Notes: generated by a model not told the origin, from the letters alone. A stretch of DNA of 64,000 bases from Phycisphaerales bacterium (GCA_019744815.1 JAIEUA010000004.1:124001-188000), one strand, 5' to 3'; positions 51,364-60,921 are shown, numbered from the stretch's first letter. Program-made: numbers and translations.

Positions 51364-51753
51364 TTACGCCGCCCGCGCGTACGTGCCGCTGGCGAGACGC
51401 TTCAGCAAGCGCTCGCGGTCGCCGAGGCGCACGAAGCGAGTGATGACCAGCGCCATCTGCACCGGGCCGGGCTCGGAGTCGTCGATCCAGACGACGTTGC
51501 CCATGACAAAGACGCTGCGCCCGGGGCCGATGTCGCCCTGGTTGGTGGGCAGGGTGATCTGCATCGCGATCGGCGTGCCCGGGGCGATGGGGTGGTCCAG
51601 CTCGAAGCGGATGCCGCCCTCGGAGATGTCGTAGGCGTGACCCTCGAGCGTGAAATGCTCGTTGTCCATAAGCCGCACCGCGACGGGCGTGTACATGGGC
51701 CGGAGGGCGAAGCGCTCGAAGCGGCGGCGGTTGGTCGAGTTGGTCGCGTGCAT
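51364..51753 (-). CDS. PilZ domain protein
   Basis: A 129-residue single-domain c-di-GMP receptor. The RxxxR-type motif is in NRRRFERFALR near the N-terminus, and YDISEGGIRFELDHP is the (D/N)xSxxG motif. Between them lies the barrel strand TPVAVRLMDNEHFTLEGHAY. GGAG 7 nt before ATG 51753 supports the start. Both c-di-GMP motifs are intact, so it should bind the dinucleotide; a GGDEF protein is encoded at 29681-30565. It lies next to the large inverted repeat and is divergent from a zinc-ribbon pair. Confidence 0.82.
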   Translation of the reverse strand: MHATNSTNRRRFERFALRPMYTPVAVRLMDNEHFTLEGHAYDISEGGIRFELDHPIAPGTPIAMQITLPTNQGDIGPGRSVFVMGNVVWIDDSEPGPVQMALVITRFVRLGDRERLLKRLASGTYARAA

Positions 51754-51883
51754 GGAGATCTCCGAGTCTGTGGAACCGACTCCCTGAGCGTGCGCATCGG
51801 CGGTTGTGGGACGGTGCTTTATCGGATTGCACAGAACGGGAGGTCTGATAAGCGTGTCTCGCCTCCAATAGACTCCCATCACC

Positions 51884-52759
51884 GTGGAACCCCGCCCGCT
51901 CCCATCTCTGTCCGACGTCCGCTGCGAAAGCTGCGGCTACGAGATCGAGTCGGTCCTCCGCGAGGGAGGCGAGCGTTGCCCCGAGTGTGGCACGTTCCTC
52001 GACCAGAGCCGCCCATCAAGCCGTGTGGGCACCGCGTGGCAGCGCCGACGGTCACCCTTTGGATACGCCGCGACGGTGTGGCGCACCCTGGGCCGGGCCC
52101 CCGAGTACTTCCGCCGCGTCTCGCTCTCCCTGGGCGGCGGGTGGTCGCTGCTGGTGGTCACGTCCTTCGTGAGCGCGACCGCCATGCTGGCCCCGTGGAG
52201 CGGGATCTTCATCGCGGATCCGATCCGGCGCCTGCGCTTCGCCCGCACCACCGAGCACGTCGTCCGAATCTTCGCCTGGCTCGCCACCGAGATCGGCGCG
52301 CTGGCAATCCTCCTCGCCCTGCTGTCGCTCTCCCTCGCGTTTGCGCTGCGATTCGTGGGTCTGTCCCGCGGCTGGCGGCACACGCCGCGCTCCGTGATCC
52401 TGGTCGCCGCTCACGCGGCCGTCGGCTGGCTCCTCGTCGCCAGCGCGATCTGGATGCTCCTGACGTTCTGGTTCATCGCCACGCTGATCGCGGCACGCTC
52501 GACCGCATCGACCCGCTGGATCGGCGAGATCTCGGGCTGGATCGCGACCCACGGCGGCGCCATCGGCCCTTGGACCCTGCCCCTTTCCATCCTCTCCTTC
52601 GGAGCGGCCCTGGTCGCTTGGTTCACCTGGATCGGCCTGCGGGAGACGCGGTTCGCCAATCATCCCTCCGCCGAGCCTCTGTTTTCGCGTGCCCAAGAGG
52701 CGCCCCGCGCATCCAAGCCGCGATCGGAGGACGCGAACGGAGGCGCTGTTCCCGCGTGA
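51884..52759 (+). CDS. zinc-ribbon membrane protein
   Basis: A 291-residue protein starting at GTG 51884. A single CxxC...CxxC ribbon (VRCESCGYEIESV...GERCPECGT) is followed by a basic linker and about five membrane helices (GGGWSLLVVTSFVSATAMLA, IGALAILLALLSLSLAFALR, SVILVAAHAAVGWLLVASAI). The last 30 residues are polar. Its stop overlaps the GTG of the next gene, which has the same architecture, so the two are translationally coupled. It is similar in layout to the pair at 22300-24014. Function unknown. Confidence 0.7.
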   Translation: MEPRPLPSLSDVRCESCGYEIESVLREGGERCPECGTFLDQSRPSSRVGTAWQRRRSPFGYAATVWRTLGRAPEYFRRVSLSLGGGWSLLVVTSFVSATAMLAPWSGIFIADPIRRLRFARTTEHVVRIFAWLATEIGALAILLALLSLSLAFALRFVGLSRGWRHTPRSVILVAAHAAVGWLLVASAIWMLLTFWFIATLIAARSTASTRWIGEISGWIATHGGAIGPWTLPLSILSFGAALVAWFTWIGLRETRFANHPSAEPLFSRAQEAPRASKPRSEDANGGAVPA

Positions 52760-53580
52760 ACGAGCTCGCATCGACAACACCCCCACGCACGCTCACCTCC
52801 GGTCCCAGCCAGACGCCTCCCCCGCTGTTGTGCGAGGAATGCGGCTACGAGATCGAGGGGCTCGAGGACCAGGCCAAATGCCCGGAGTGCGGGCGTGCAC
52901 TGTCCGAGTCCGACCCGAGCATCCGCCGCACCGGCTCGCCCTGGCAGCGAGCCCTTGATCGCCCATCCGGGCTCGCACGCGGCTTCCGCTTCGTCCTCGC
53001 AGGAGCGTGGACCATGGCCGCGGTGATCACGCACCCGCCCCGGCTGATGCGCCGCGTCCGGATCGCCCCGCGAGGCCTGCGGCTGCTGACCCTCATCAAC
53101 ACCACCATCGCCGCGGCGATTCTCACCGGGCCCAGCGACACCCCGATCCGCGAGTTTGTCCTCGACCTCTGGCCCAGCGGGATTGTTTCGCCGGCCACGC
53201 TGCTGGGGCCGACGCTCCGCCCGGCGTTCGGGGCCGCGACGTTCGCGATGTGGCTCGCGCTCTTGCTCTCACTCACCCTCATCGAGCGGCTCGGCGTGCA
53301 GTTCTTCTCGCGGCGCCGAGGCTGGAGGATCTCGTCGACGGTAACGCTCGCGATCACGGCTCACGCGTCGTTTCTGTGGATCTTCGCGGCGGGCTTCGCG
53401 GTGCTAGCGCCGACGCTCCTGGCGTTGCTCGCCGATGGGTTGCCGCCGGGTGTGGCCAAGTACCTGATCGGGCTCAAGGTGATCGCCGGGCCTTTGGGTT
53501 TCATCCTGGGGATGACGTGGTTCGAGCTGATCACGTTCCTGGGCGTGCGGGTGTCGCGCTACGCGAACGAGCCGAGGTGA
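52756..53580 (+). CDS. zinc-ribbon membrane protein
   Basis: A 274-residue protein starting at GTG 52756, overlapping the previous stop as GTGA. The ribbon is LLCEECGYEIEGLEDQAKCP followed by ECGRAL. The membrane part has four or five helices (GLRLLTLINTTIAAAILTGP, AMWLALLLSLTLIERLGVQF, ASFLWIFAAGFAVLAPTLLA). Together with its coupled neighbour it forms a two-protein unit like 22300-24014. The shared sequence (CGYEIE, CPECG) suggests an old duplication. Function unknown. Confidence 0.7.
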   Translation: MNELASTTPPRTLTSGPSQTPPPLLCEECGYEIEGLEDQAKCPECGRALSESDPSIRRTGSPWQRALDRPSGLARGFRFVLAGAWTMAAVITHPPRLMRRVRIAPRGLRLLTLINTTIAAAILTGPSDTPIREFVLDLWPSGIVSPATLLGPTLRPAFGAATFAMWLALLLSLTLIERLGVQFFSRRRGWRISSTVTLAITAHASFLWIFAAGFAVLAPTLLALLADGLPPGVAKYLIGLKVIAGPLGFILGMTWFELITFLGVRVSRYANEPR

Positions 53581-53645
53581 GGTACGTGGCCGGACATCCC
53601 TAACATCCCATTCGCGGCACGAGGGGATCGGTCGCTGCGAGGGAC

Positions 53646-55229
53646 ATGGACGCGCCAGACGGACATCTCAGCCGCGGGAGCGGCAACGAACCAGCCAACC
53701 GCGGAGAACCGCGGGCGGTCGCGGAGACGCCGCGGGCCCCGCACGGCGCGATGGACGACTTTGATCCGCCGCAGATGACCCCGGTGCAGGTGAGCGCGGG
53801 CGCCGAGATCGACTCCGAGCCGGCGGCGGCGTCGGGGGACGAGCGGCGTCTGTTCTCGGTGCTCCGACACAAGCACTTCGCGGTGTTCTGGACGGCCGCG
53901 TTCGGTTCTTTTGTGGGGACGTGGTTTGAATACGTCGGGGTGCAGTGGATCGTCGCCGAACGCACCAGAGATACGACCTGGTTGGCCACGCTCGGCGCGG
54001 TCCAGCTGCTGCCGACGCTGTTCCTGGGTCTCCTGGGCGGGATCGTCGCCGACCGGGTGAACCGCAAGAAACTGCTGATCGTGACGCAGTTTGCGATGAT
54101 GGTGCTGGCGATCGCGTTCTTTGTGGTGGTGCGGCAGTACGGGCGGGCGGTGAGCGATCCGGTGGCCGAGAAGGCCGCGGTGGCGACGCTGCTGAACTGG
54201 ATGCTCGGGCTGTCGCTGCTGCAAGGAATCGTCTTCGCGTTCAACAACCCGGCGTGGCAGGTGATGATTCCGCGGCTGGTGCCTCGGGACGAACTGGTGC
54301 CGGCGATCACGCTGCAAGGCATCTCGTTCAACGCCGCGCGGGCGATCGGCCCGGCCATCGCGGGCATCGTGCTGGCGCGGCTCGGCGGTGAGTGGCTGTT
54401 CCTGGTGAACGCGATCTCGTTTGTCGGGGTCATGCTCGCGGTGATGACAACGCCCGACGCGCCCGCACCGACAAAGGGCGGGAAGCTGACCGACCTCTCG
54501 GTGATCGTCGCGGACGTCAAGCACGCCTTCGGTTTCATGTACCGGAACAAGGGCGCCAGGGCAGCCCTCCTGGCGGTGGTGACCTTTGCGGTCTTCGGCA
54601 CGCCGATCCTGCGGTTCCTGCCGTTGTTCGTGACCGAGGTCTACCAGATGCAGGAGAAGACCTTCGGGCTGATGACGGGCGTGATGGGCGTGGGCGCGGT
54701 CATCGGCGGGCTGGCGATGCGCTACATCCCGCGCTGGTACCCGAAGCATCACTTCATCCCGCTGTCGATCTTCCTGGGCGGGCTGTCGATCCTGGCGTTC
54801 TCGCTGGCGACCAACGTCTACGTGGCCGGCGTGATCATGGCCTTCGTGGGTGTGTTCTGGATGTGGTCGTTCAACTCGGCCATGTCGGCCCTGCAGATGC
54901 TGGTGGACGACTCGCTCCGCGGGCGGGTGATGGCGGTCTGCAACGTCATCTCGCTCGGCCTGATGCCGGTCGGGCCGTACTTCGCCAGCTACGCCGGCGA
55001 CGGCGTCGCGGCGGTTGTCGCGCGGTGGATGCCGGAGTGGTGGTACTCCGGGCTGATCCCGCAGGCGGGCATCGCGGTGTACGCGGTGGTCCTGCTGGGC
55101 GCAGGGGTGATCATGGTGATCTGGCGTACGCCCGAGGTCGACGGCCTCAAGCCCGGGGACGAGGGCTTTGAGCGACGGCCCGGCTTCGTGCGAGGGCTGA
55201 CGGCCGCGAATCACCGGCCTCGGAAGTAA
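53646..55229 (+). CDS. MFS transporter (EntS-like drug/siderophore exporter family)
   Basis: A 527-residue transporter with 11-12 helices. After an unusually long polar N-terminus of about 68 residues, the membrane domain begins LFSVLRHKHFAVFWTAAFGS. GGIVADRVNRKKLLIVTQFA is the MFS A-motif (loop 2-3). GISFNAARAIGPAIAGIVLA and NAISFVGVMLAVM match the EntS-like MFS_3 family. It is probably a proton-driven exporter; the substrate is unknown. ATG 53646 has GAGGG close upstream; ATG 53751 (MDDFDPPQM) is an alternative that removes 35 residues. It is convergent with the second PilZ gene, with 3 bp between stops. Confidence 0.85.
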   Translation: MDAPDGHLSRGSGNEPANRGEPRAVAETPRAPHGAMDDFDPPQMTPVQVSAGAEIDSEPAAASGDERRLFSVLRHKHFAVFWTAAFGSFVGTWFEYVGVQWIVAERTRDTTWLATLGAVQLLPTLFLGLLGGIVADRVNRKKLLIVTQFAMMVLAIAFFVVVRQYGRAVSDPVAEKAAVATLLNWMLGLSLLQGIVFAFNNPAWQVMIPRLVPRDELVPAITLQGISFNAARAIGPAIAGIVLARLGGEWLFLVNAISFVGVMLAVMTTPDAPAPTKGGKLTDLSVIVADVKHAFGFMYRNKGARAALLAVVTFAVFGTPILRFLPLFVTEVYQMQEKTFGLMTGVMGVGAVIGGLAMRYIPRWYPKHHFIPLSIFLGGLSILAFSLATNVYVAGVIMAFVGVFWMWSFNSAMSALQMLVDDSLRGRVMAVCNVISLGLMPVGPYFASYAGDGVAAVVARWMPEWWYSGLIPQAGIAVYAVVLLGAGVIMVIWRTPEVDGLKPGDEGFERRPGFVRGLTAANHRPRK

Positions 55230-55232
55230 GCA

Positions 55233-55835
55233 CTACCGGCCGCCGAGCGTGTTCTGATAGCTGGAGAGCGCCGTCACGAGCTTGCTGGCGGAAGCGGCGT
55301 CCTTGGCCTCGGCCGCGAGCTGCGTGAGTTTCTCGGCCAGTCGGCGGATGTCCTCCCAGGGCACGGGGCCCGAGGTCTTGGCGGCCTCTTGCTCATTGCG
55401 GGCGCCGAACACGGATGGATCGATGGCATGGTCAAGCTTGACGCCGACCTCGTGCACGCGGCCCGAGACGTGCTCGCAGCGCATGACCTTGCCGGTGACC
55501 GACATCTGCTCGCCATCACGGGTGCGGAGTGTGGCCGAGATCACCGATCCCGGGTAGAGAAACGAGCCGTGGAGAAAAGCGAGGCCGCCGCAGGAGAGGT
55601 CGACGGGTGGGACGCTGTGCGTCTGCACGTCGCCGCTGGGGCCGCGGACCTCGACCATCATGTCCGGCAGACGGGAGGCGTCGAGCCGCATCTCGGCGCG
55701 CTTGCGTCGCTCGGGCGAGGTGGCGGAGCGATGCTTGATCGCGTCCACCATCTTGCGTTTGTCGTTGTCATTGACGAGAGCGATAACCGGGCCCCCCGAA
55801 TGGTTGCTGGAACGAGGTGATACCGGGAGAACCAT
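55233..55835 (-). CDS. PilZ domain protein with helical tail
   Basis: A 200-residue protein. The PilZ core has RRKRAEMRLDASRLPDMMVE, with Arg residues before the barrel, and VPPVDLSCGGLAFLHGSFLY, a (D/N)xSxxG variant where Cys-Gly-Gly follows Ser. The barrel continues to VGVKLDHAI. The last 60 residues are helical (DIRRLAEKLTQLAAEAKDAA). ATG 55835 is used; a GTG at 55874 would add 13 residues. It probably responds to c-di-GMP like the other PilZ protein. It is divergent from ispG. Confidence 0.7.
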   Translation of the reverse strand: MVLPVSPRSSNHSGGPVIALVNDNDKRKMVDAIKHRSATSPERRKRAEMRLDASRLPDMMVEVRGPSGDVQTHSVPPVDLSCGGLAFLHGSFLYPGSVISATLRTRDGEQMSVTGKVMRCEHVSGRVHEVGVKLDHAIDPSVFGARNEQEAAKTSGPVPWEDIRRLAEKLTQLAAEAKDAASASKLVTALSSYQNTLGGR

Positions 55836-55928
55836 CGGTTTCTGATCGCGGGCCGACGAGCCACAACGCTCCACGGCGCTTGAATCTGGGGACTCCAGCT
55901 AGGACAGAGCAACCATGCCGTGTGTGAG

Positions 55929-55999
55929 GGCCCGGGAACACCGAATGGCACTGATCTGTTCAGGATTCATGCGGCTTGATGAACCACCATTCCCGGGCC
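55929..55999. other. inverted repeat in the ispG upstream region
   Basis: GGCCCGGGAA (55929-55938) and TTCCCGGGCC (55990-55999) are perfect 10-bp complements around 51 nt, with a further caccgaatgg / ccaccatt match inside. It could be a leader structure or binding site. The gap 55836-56077 has no other clear feature. Confidence 0.5.
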
Positions 56000-56077
56000 G
56001 GTGCACGCGGGGTGCGGGAAGACAGGTCACCGGAAAGAAAACGAACCCGTCGAAACCTCGCGACATAAAGTTGTCCA

Positions 56078-57394
56078 ATGCAACCCCGCCGCCTGACCCG
56101 TCAAGTGACCATCGGAGACTCCCGTGTTGGCTTCGTCCAGATCGGCGGCGGCCTGCCGAACCGCGATGGCACCCCCACCACGCCCGCGCCGGTGAGCGTC
56201 CAGACAATGACCTCCGGCTACACGCACGAGATCGATAAGTGCGTGGCGGAGATCCACAAGCTGGCGAGCGCCGGCGCTCAGATCGTCCGCGTCGCCGTGC
56301 CGGAGAAGAAGGACACCGACGCGCTGAAGCACATCATTCCGCAGGTGAATGTGCCGATCGTGGCCGACGTGCACTTTCACTTCCAGCGGGCTCTCGAAGC
56401 CGTTGAGTCCGGCGTCCACAAGATCCGCCTCAACCCCGGCAACATCAACGACCGCCAGCAGGTGATCGACGTCATCCAGGCCTGCAAGGCCCGCAAGCTG
56501 CCCATCCGCGTGGGCGTGAACGAAGGCTCGATCATCGAACGCAAGGACAAGCAGAAGCGCCAGAAGGAACTGGGCGCGGTCTTCAGCGATCACAAGCACG
56601 GCTACCTGCTCGCGATCATGATCGCCAAGCTCGAGGAATACCTCGACATCTTCTACGAGCAGGACTTCCACGACATCGTCATCAGCGCCAAGTCGATGGA
56701 CGCCTCGCTCGTCATCGACGCGTACACCGAGATCTCCAAGCGCTTCGACCACCCGCTGCACCTGGGCGTGACGCACGCCGGCCCCAAGGAAACCGGTACC
56801 ATCCGCAGCGTCGTCGCCCTCGGCGGCCTGCTCATCAACGGCATCGGCGACACCGTCCGCATTTCCTACGCCAATGACCCGATCTACGAAGTGCAGGACG
56901 GGCTCGAGCTGCTGTACTGCCTCGGCCTCAAGGAGCGCATCGGCGTCGATCTCATCGCCTGTCCGACCTGCGGCCGCATTCAGGTCGACCTGTTCACGCT
57001 CATCCAGGACGTCCGCAAGGCTCTCGCCGAGAAGGTCACCGTCCCGATGAAGGTTGCCGTGATGGGCTGCATCGTCAACGGCCCCGGCGAAGCCGAGGGG
57101 GCCGATGTCGCCGTCTTCGCCGGCGACCGCCGCGGCATTATCTACGTACAGGGTGAAAAAGTGGCCAACGTTCCCGAAGAAGAGATTCTCGGGAGGTTGC
57201 TCACCGAATGCTTGCAGTTCCAGGACAAGGTGAAGCGGGGCGAGGCCAAGCTGGGCGAGAAGAAGGTGGACATCGTCCCGCCGGACCCCTTGGGCAATCT
57301 GGGCAGCGGCTGGGAAAAAATGGCGGCGGAGCGGATCAAGACGGGTGGGGGCGGGGAGAAGCCCATCGGTCTGACGGTGGGCGCGACGCGCTGA
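56078..57394 (+). CDS. ispG: 4-hydroxy-3-methylbut-2-enyl-diphosphate synthase (HMBPP synthase)
   Basis: The [4Fe-4S] enzyme of the MEP pathway that turns MEcPP into HMBPP for isoprenoid synthesis. The product is 438 residues. PVSVQTMTSGYTHEIDKCVA and VPIVADVHFHFQRALEAVES lie in the TIM barrel. Cluster ligands are in LIACPTCGRIQVDLF (CxxC) and VAVMGCIVNGPGEAEGADVA (third Cys, then the conserved NGPGEA). The last 70 residues are a polar extension. ATG 56078 has no clear Shine-Dalgarno. A lipase-like gene follows 20 bp downstream in the same orientation and may be cotranscribed. Confidence 0.95.
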   Translation: MQPRRLTRQVTIGDSRVGFVQIGGGLPNRDGTPTTPAPVSVQTMTSGYTHEIDKCVAEIHKLASAGAQIVRVAVPEKKDTDALKHIIPQVNVPIVADVHFHFQRALEAVESGVHKIRLNPGNINDRQQVIDVIQACKARKLPIRVGVNEGSIIERKDKQKRQKELGAVFSDHKHGYLLAIMIAKLEEYLDIFYEQDFHDIVISAKSMDASLVIDAYTEISKRFDHPLHLGVTHAGPKETGTIRSVVALGGLLINGIGDTVRISYANDPIYEVQDGLELLYCLGLKERIGVDLIACPTCGRIQVDLFTLIQDVRKALAEKVTVPMKVAVMGCIVNGPGEAEGADVAVFAGDRRGIIYVQGEKVANVPEEEILGRLLTECLQFQDKVKRGEAKLGEKKVDIVPPDPLGNLGSGWEKMAAERIKTGGGGEKPIGLTVGATR

Positions 57395-57414
57395 ACGGAG
57401 ATTCGGAAAGGCCC

Positions 57415-58275
57415 ATGGACAACTCCCGCGACGCCCGGCGACTGTCCCCGCTGCGACGCGTCGGACGTGGCGTTCGCTTCGCGGGGTGCACGCTGGCGGC
57501 AGCCGTCACATGGCCGGTGTGCCGCTTTGTGCAAGGTCCGGAGCACGCCCCGGAAGACAGCGCCAGCGAACGCGCCAAGGCTGTCCGAGACTCGCTTCGC
57601 CAGCGGCGCGAGCAACGCCGCGGCCGACAGGCACGCCTCGATCGACCCGTCCTCGTGCTGAGCGGCTACCGCGCCCCGGGCGTGATGGGCGGCAACATGG
57701 CGCGGCGGCTCGCGGCGTTGCTCGGCGCGCCGTTCGATGACTTCCGCATGATCTCGTACCCGCACATGGGCGATCTTGATCGCGTTGCGAGTGCGGTCGA
57801 TCGCATCGTTCGACGGGAGTTCCCGAGCGATCAAGAGTTCGATGTCGTCGGCATCTCGATGGGCGGCTTGATCGCGCGGATGCTGGCGGCCGACGGCTAT
57901 GCACGCGAGCGCGGTCTGCAGCGCCTGCGGCTGAAGAACCTGTTCACGATGGCGACGCCGCATCTTGGAGCGAAGATCGCTGCGCACATCCACGTGGACA
58001 AAGCGGCGACCGAGATGCAGATTGGCTCGCCTCGGCTCGCGTGGCTGAACGCTCTGCCGCGGGATTATGCGCTGCACTGTTACGCGATCCTGAACGACAT
58101 CACGGTGGGCGCGAAGCAGACGTCGGTGCAGGGCGAACATCCGATGTGGGTACGCGGCACGCCCTTGTTCAGCCACAGCCTGATCACCGAGCACCCGCTG
58201 GTGGTGCTCGATGTGGCGGCCCGGATCGCGGGTGTTGGCGGTGTTCTGGAGAAGTCGCCGCCGCCGGGGGATTGA
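57415..58275 (+). CDS. alpha/beta-hydrolase (lipase-like)
   Basis: A 286-residue protein. RPVLVLSGYRAPGVMGGNMA is the first strand with its oxyanion loop. The nucleophile elbow is DVVGISMGGLIARML (GxSxG). LFTMATPHLGAKIAAHI resembles the lipase/PGAP1-like block after the nucleophile, and a possible catalytic His is in LFSHSLITEHPLV. A hydrophobic segment (FAGCTLAAAVTWPVCRFV) near the N-terminus may anchor it. GGAAAGG 4 nt before ATG 57415. It probably hydrolyses an ester of a lipid or polymer; the substrate is not known. Confidence 0.78.
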   Translation: MDNSRDARRLSPLRRVGRGVRFAGCTLAAAVTWPVCRFVQGPEHAPEDSASERAKAVRDSLRQRREQRRGRQARLDRPVLVLSGYRAPGVMGGNMARRLAALLGAPFDDFRMISYPHMGDLDRVASAVDRIVRREFPSDQEFDVVGISMGGLIARMLAADGYARERGLQRLRLKNLFTMATPHLGAKIAAHIHVDKAATEMQIGSPRLAWLNALPRDYALHCYAILNDITVGAKQTSVQGEHPMWVRGTPLFSHSLITEHPLVVLDVAARIAGVGGVLEKSPPPGD

Positions 58276-58387
58276 AGAGGCGGATTCTTCGAGAATGGGG
58301 CAATCGAGATAGGCGATGCAAGTTGCGCTGAGGTTCGTATTCGCACGGTCCAACCGCCGAGCCGGTTGGGCGGTGGCACCCGATGGG

Positions 58388-59731
58388 TTAGTGCGCGCTC
58401 GCGTTCCGGCGGAACATCATCGCGCCGAGGGTGAAGCCGACGGCACCAATGGCGAGCAGCACGCCGCAGGGCAGCATTATCTCCGAGAGCGACATCGAGC
58501 GCCAGGTCGCGCCCTCGACGGCGCGCACGGCCCAGCTGAACGGGCTGATGCCGCTGATGGTCTGCATGATCTTGGGCATGATGAAGACGGGGATGGTGCC
58601 GCCGCCGATCATGGCGAGAACGAGGACGACGGCACGCCCCATGCCGCCGGAGCCGTCGCTGGCACGGCCCATGACGGCAAGGAACATCATGAGCCCGACG
58701 AATCCGAGCGAGGCGCAGGTGGTGGCGAGCAGGAGCATCAGCGGTTCGGGCACCCGCACCTTGAACGCGAAGGCGAAGACACCGATCAGCAGCCACTGCA
58801 CCGCCATGCACGAGACGAAGCCCGCGAGTGATTTGCCGGCGATGATGGTACTGGTGGAAAGAGGCGAGCACATCAGCCGCACGAGCGTGCCGCGCTGGCG
58901 ATCGACGGCAAGGGTGCCGACGAAGGCGGTGACGCAGCCCATCAATCCCCACACGATGCCCTGCGGAAGAGAAACTTCGTAGGAATTCGTCGGGCCATTG
59001 CTGTCGCGCTTCAGCTGCTCGAGCTCGATCTTCACCGGGCGGAAGTTGTCCATACCGGCGCCCAAACCGCCGGAGGGTGCTTTACCCCCCCCGGCGTCTT
59101 TGGCGGCCCGACGAGCGTTGTCGGCAAGCAGACCTTCGATGCCGGTCAGAAACGTGTTGAAGACGAACTTGCGGGAGGGATCGGTGTCCTTGGACTTCTC
59201 GATGGATTCACGGGCCTTGGCCAGCTGCTTCTTCATCGAGTCGGTGTTGCTGAAGGAGCGGGTCATGCCCTTGAAGGCGAGCTCGGTCAGGCGGCCTTCA
59301 AGCAGGCCGGTCTCGCCGCGGCGGCTGGGATCGACGTAGCCACGGACGGTCGGGCCGGCACCGGTGGCGAACAGGTCCTCGAACTTGGCGTTGAAGTCCT
59401 CAGGGATCACGACGCAGGCAACGAGTTCGCCCTTGCGGACCTTGTCCTGAGCCTTCGCGACGTCGTCGAAACGGGTCACATGGAAGCCGTCCAGCTTGGC
59501 GAGATCGTCGGCGAACGCGGTCGCGCTGGCGCTCTTGTCAAGCTGGACGATGCCGAGCTCGATCTTGCCGGTCTCGCCGCCGCCGGCGCCGCCAAAGACC
59601 CAGCCGAAAAAGATCGCGAAGATGAGCGGGAAGACGAAGGTGAAGAAGGCGTCGAGCTTGTCGCGCAAGAGCAGCTTCAGATCGGTGACGGCGATCGCGA
59701 CGGCGGCGGAGATGGATTGGAGGATGTTCAT
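58388..59731 (-). CDS. ABC-2 type transporter permease
   Basis: A 447-residue membrane protein. The first helix (LDAFFTFVFPLIFAIFFGWV) is followed by a large external domain of about 200 residues (IVQLDKSASATAFADDLAKL, CVVIPEDFNAKFEDLFATG), then five helices in the C-terminal half (GIVWGLMGCVTAFVGTLAVD, TTCASLGFVGLMMFLAVMGR). GTLVRLMCSPLSTSTIIAGK is the conserved ABC-2 block. It follows its ATPase gene by 15 bp and probably exports a drug, lipid or sodium ion as a dimer. Confidence 0.88.
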   Translation of the reverse strand: MNILQSISAAVAIAVTDLKLLLRDKLDAFFTFVFPLIFAIFFGWVFGGAGGGETGKIELGIVQLDKSASATAFADDLAKLDGFHVTRFDDVAKAQDKVRKGELVACVVIPEDFNAKFEDLFATGAGPTVRGYVDPSRRGETGLLEGRLTELAFKGMTRSFSNTDSMKKQLAKARESIEKSKDTDPSRKFVFNTFLTGIEGLLADNARRAAKDAGGGKAPSGGLGAGMDNFRPVKIELEQLKRDSNGPTNSYEVSLPQGIVWGLMGCVTAFVGTLAVDRQRGTLVRLMCSPLSTSTIIAGKSLAGFVSCMAVQWLLIGVFAFAFKVRVPEPLMLLLATTCASLGFVGLMMFLAVMGRASDGSGGMGRAVVLVLAMIGGGTIPVFIMPKIMQTISGISPFSWAVRAVEGATWRSMSLSEIMLPCGVLLAIGAVGFTLGAMMFRRNASAH

Positions 59732-59746
59732 CTCGTGCCTGGGGCG

Positions 59747-60616
59747 TCAGTCTCGGAGGCGGCGGCCGGTGAGGGCAAGGAAGACGCTCTCGAGATCGGG
59801 TCGGTCGATGCGGATACCGGTGATGGGATGGGTGGCGGCTTGGGTGTCGCGTCCGTGTGTGATCGCGGTTTCGATGGTGCGGAGCGGATCGTCGGTCTCA
59901 ATGGCGTCCTCGTGCTCGCCTCGGGAGACGCGGACGAGGCTCGTGCCGCCGTGGGTGCGGACGAGTTCATCGACCGTCCCGACGCAGAGCAGACGCCCCT
60001 TGTCGATGATGCCCACGCGATCGCAGAGGCGCTGAGCCTCTTCCATGTAGTGCGTGGTGTAGATGATGGTGCGGCCTTGTTTGGCCAGCTCACGCACGGT
60101 GTCGAGGATGTTGTTGCGACTCTGAGGATCCACGCCGGCGGTCGGCTCGTCGAGAAGCAAGAGCGGCGGATCGTGAATCAGGGCGGCGGCGAGATTGAGG
60201 CGGCGCTTCATGCCCCCCGAGTACCCCCCGGCAAGGTCTTTGGCGCGGGGGAGCAGGCCGACGAGATCCAGGGCGTGCTCGACACGCTTGGCGAGCGTGG
60301 TGCCCGACAAGCCGTACAGGCGGCCGAACATGCGGAGGTTCTCGAGTCCGGTGAGCTGGTCGTAGATGGCGAGTGCCTGGGTGGCGACGCCGATGTGGGC
60401 GCGAACGCGGTGGCTGGTGGGCGGCCCCTGGGAGTTGACGTCCACCGAGCCCGAGTCGGGCGCGAGGAGGCCCACGGCCATGGAAATGGTGGTGCTCTTG
60501 CCGGCTCCGTTCGGCCCGAGGAGGCCGAAGACCTCGCCGCGATGGACCTCCAGCGACACGCCGTCGACGGCGGCAATCGGGCCAAAGGACTTGCGGAGAT
60601 CGGTCAGGCGGAGCAC
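59747..60616 (-). CDS. ABC transporter ATP-binding protein
   Basis: A 289-residue ATPase partner of the ABC-2 permease. Walker A is LLGPNGAGKSTTISMAVGLL, the signature is GGYSGGMKRRLNLAAALIHD, and Walker B is LLLLDEPTAGVDPQSRNN; the H-loop is TTHYMEEAQRLCD. The C-terminal 60 residues suit the exporter-type (ABC-2) subfamily. The start is GTG 60616 (VLRLTDLRKSFGPIAAVDGV); the longer upstream frame is not supported. No Shine-Dalgarno is visible; the leader is pyrimidine-rich (ccctt, cgctaccatcgccc). Confidence 0.92.
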   Translation of the reverse strand: MLRLTDLRKSFGPIAAVDGVSLEVHRGEVFGLLGPNGAGKSTTISMAVGLLAPDSGSVDVNSQGPPTSHRVRAHIGVATQALAIYDQLTGLENLRMFGRLYGLSGTTLAKRVEHALDLVGLLPRAKDLAGGYSGGMKRRLNLAAALIHDPPLLLLDEPTAGVDPQSRNNILDTVRELAKQGRTIIYTTHYMEEAQRLCDRVGIIDKGRLLCVGTVDELVRTHGGTSLVRVSRGEHEDAIETDDPLRTIETAITHGRDTQAATHPITGIRIDRPDLESVFLALTGRRLRD

Positions 60617-60921
60617 GGGCGATGGTAGCGAAGGGTGGGCGGAAAAGGGGGTCCGGCGGGGTTTGTTCAGGATCGGATAATCCGCCCGCACACCCTTCGA
60701 GCCCGGGTTGCATCTAGAGACGTGCGTTTCACCGATACATCTGATAGACTTTCGTATCCATTCGGCGGCAATCAGGGGCGTTGGAAGGTCCCTGTTCCGA
60801 TGAGGAGCCAACGGGTGGATGAACGGGGCGCTTGCCGCCCTGTGGGCTCGCTCGAGGAGCGGAGTCTCTTCGGGCAACGCACGGGCGACGGGTCGTCCCT
60901 CCATGACTGAGGGCGAACCGG

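Noticed and set aside
53559..55214. Leftward open frame of about 550 residues opposite the MFS gene
   Set aside because: His/Arg/Pro-rich antisense of a transporter; no start signal and no domain.
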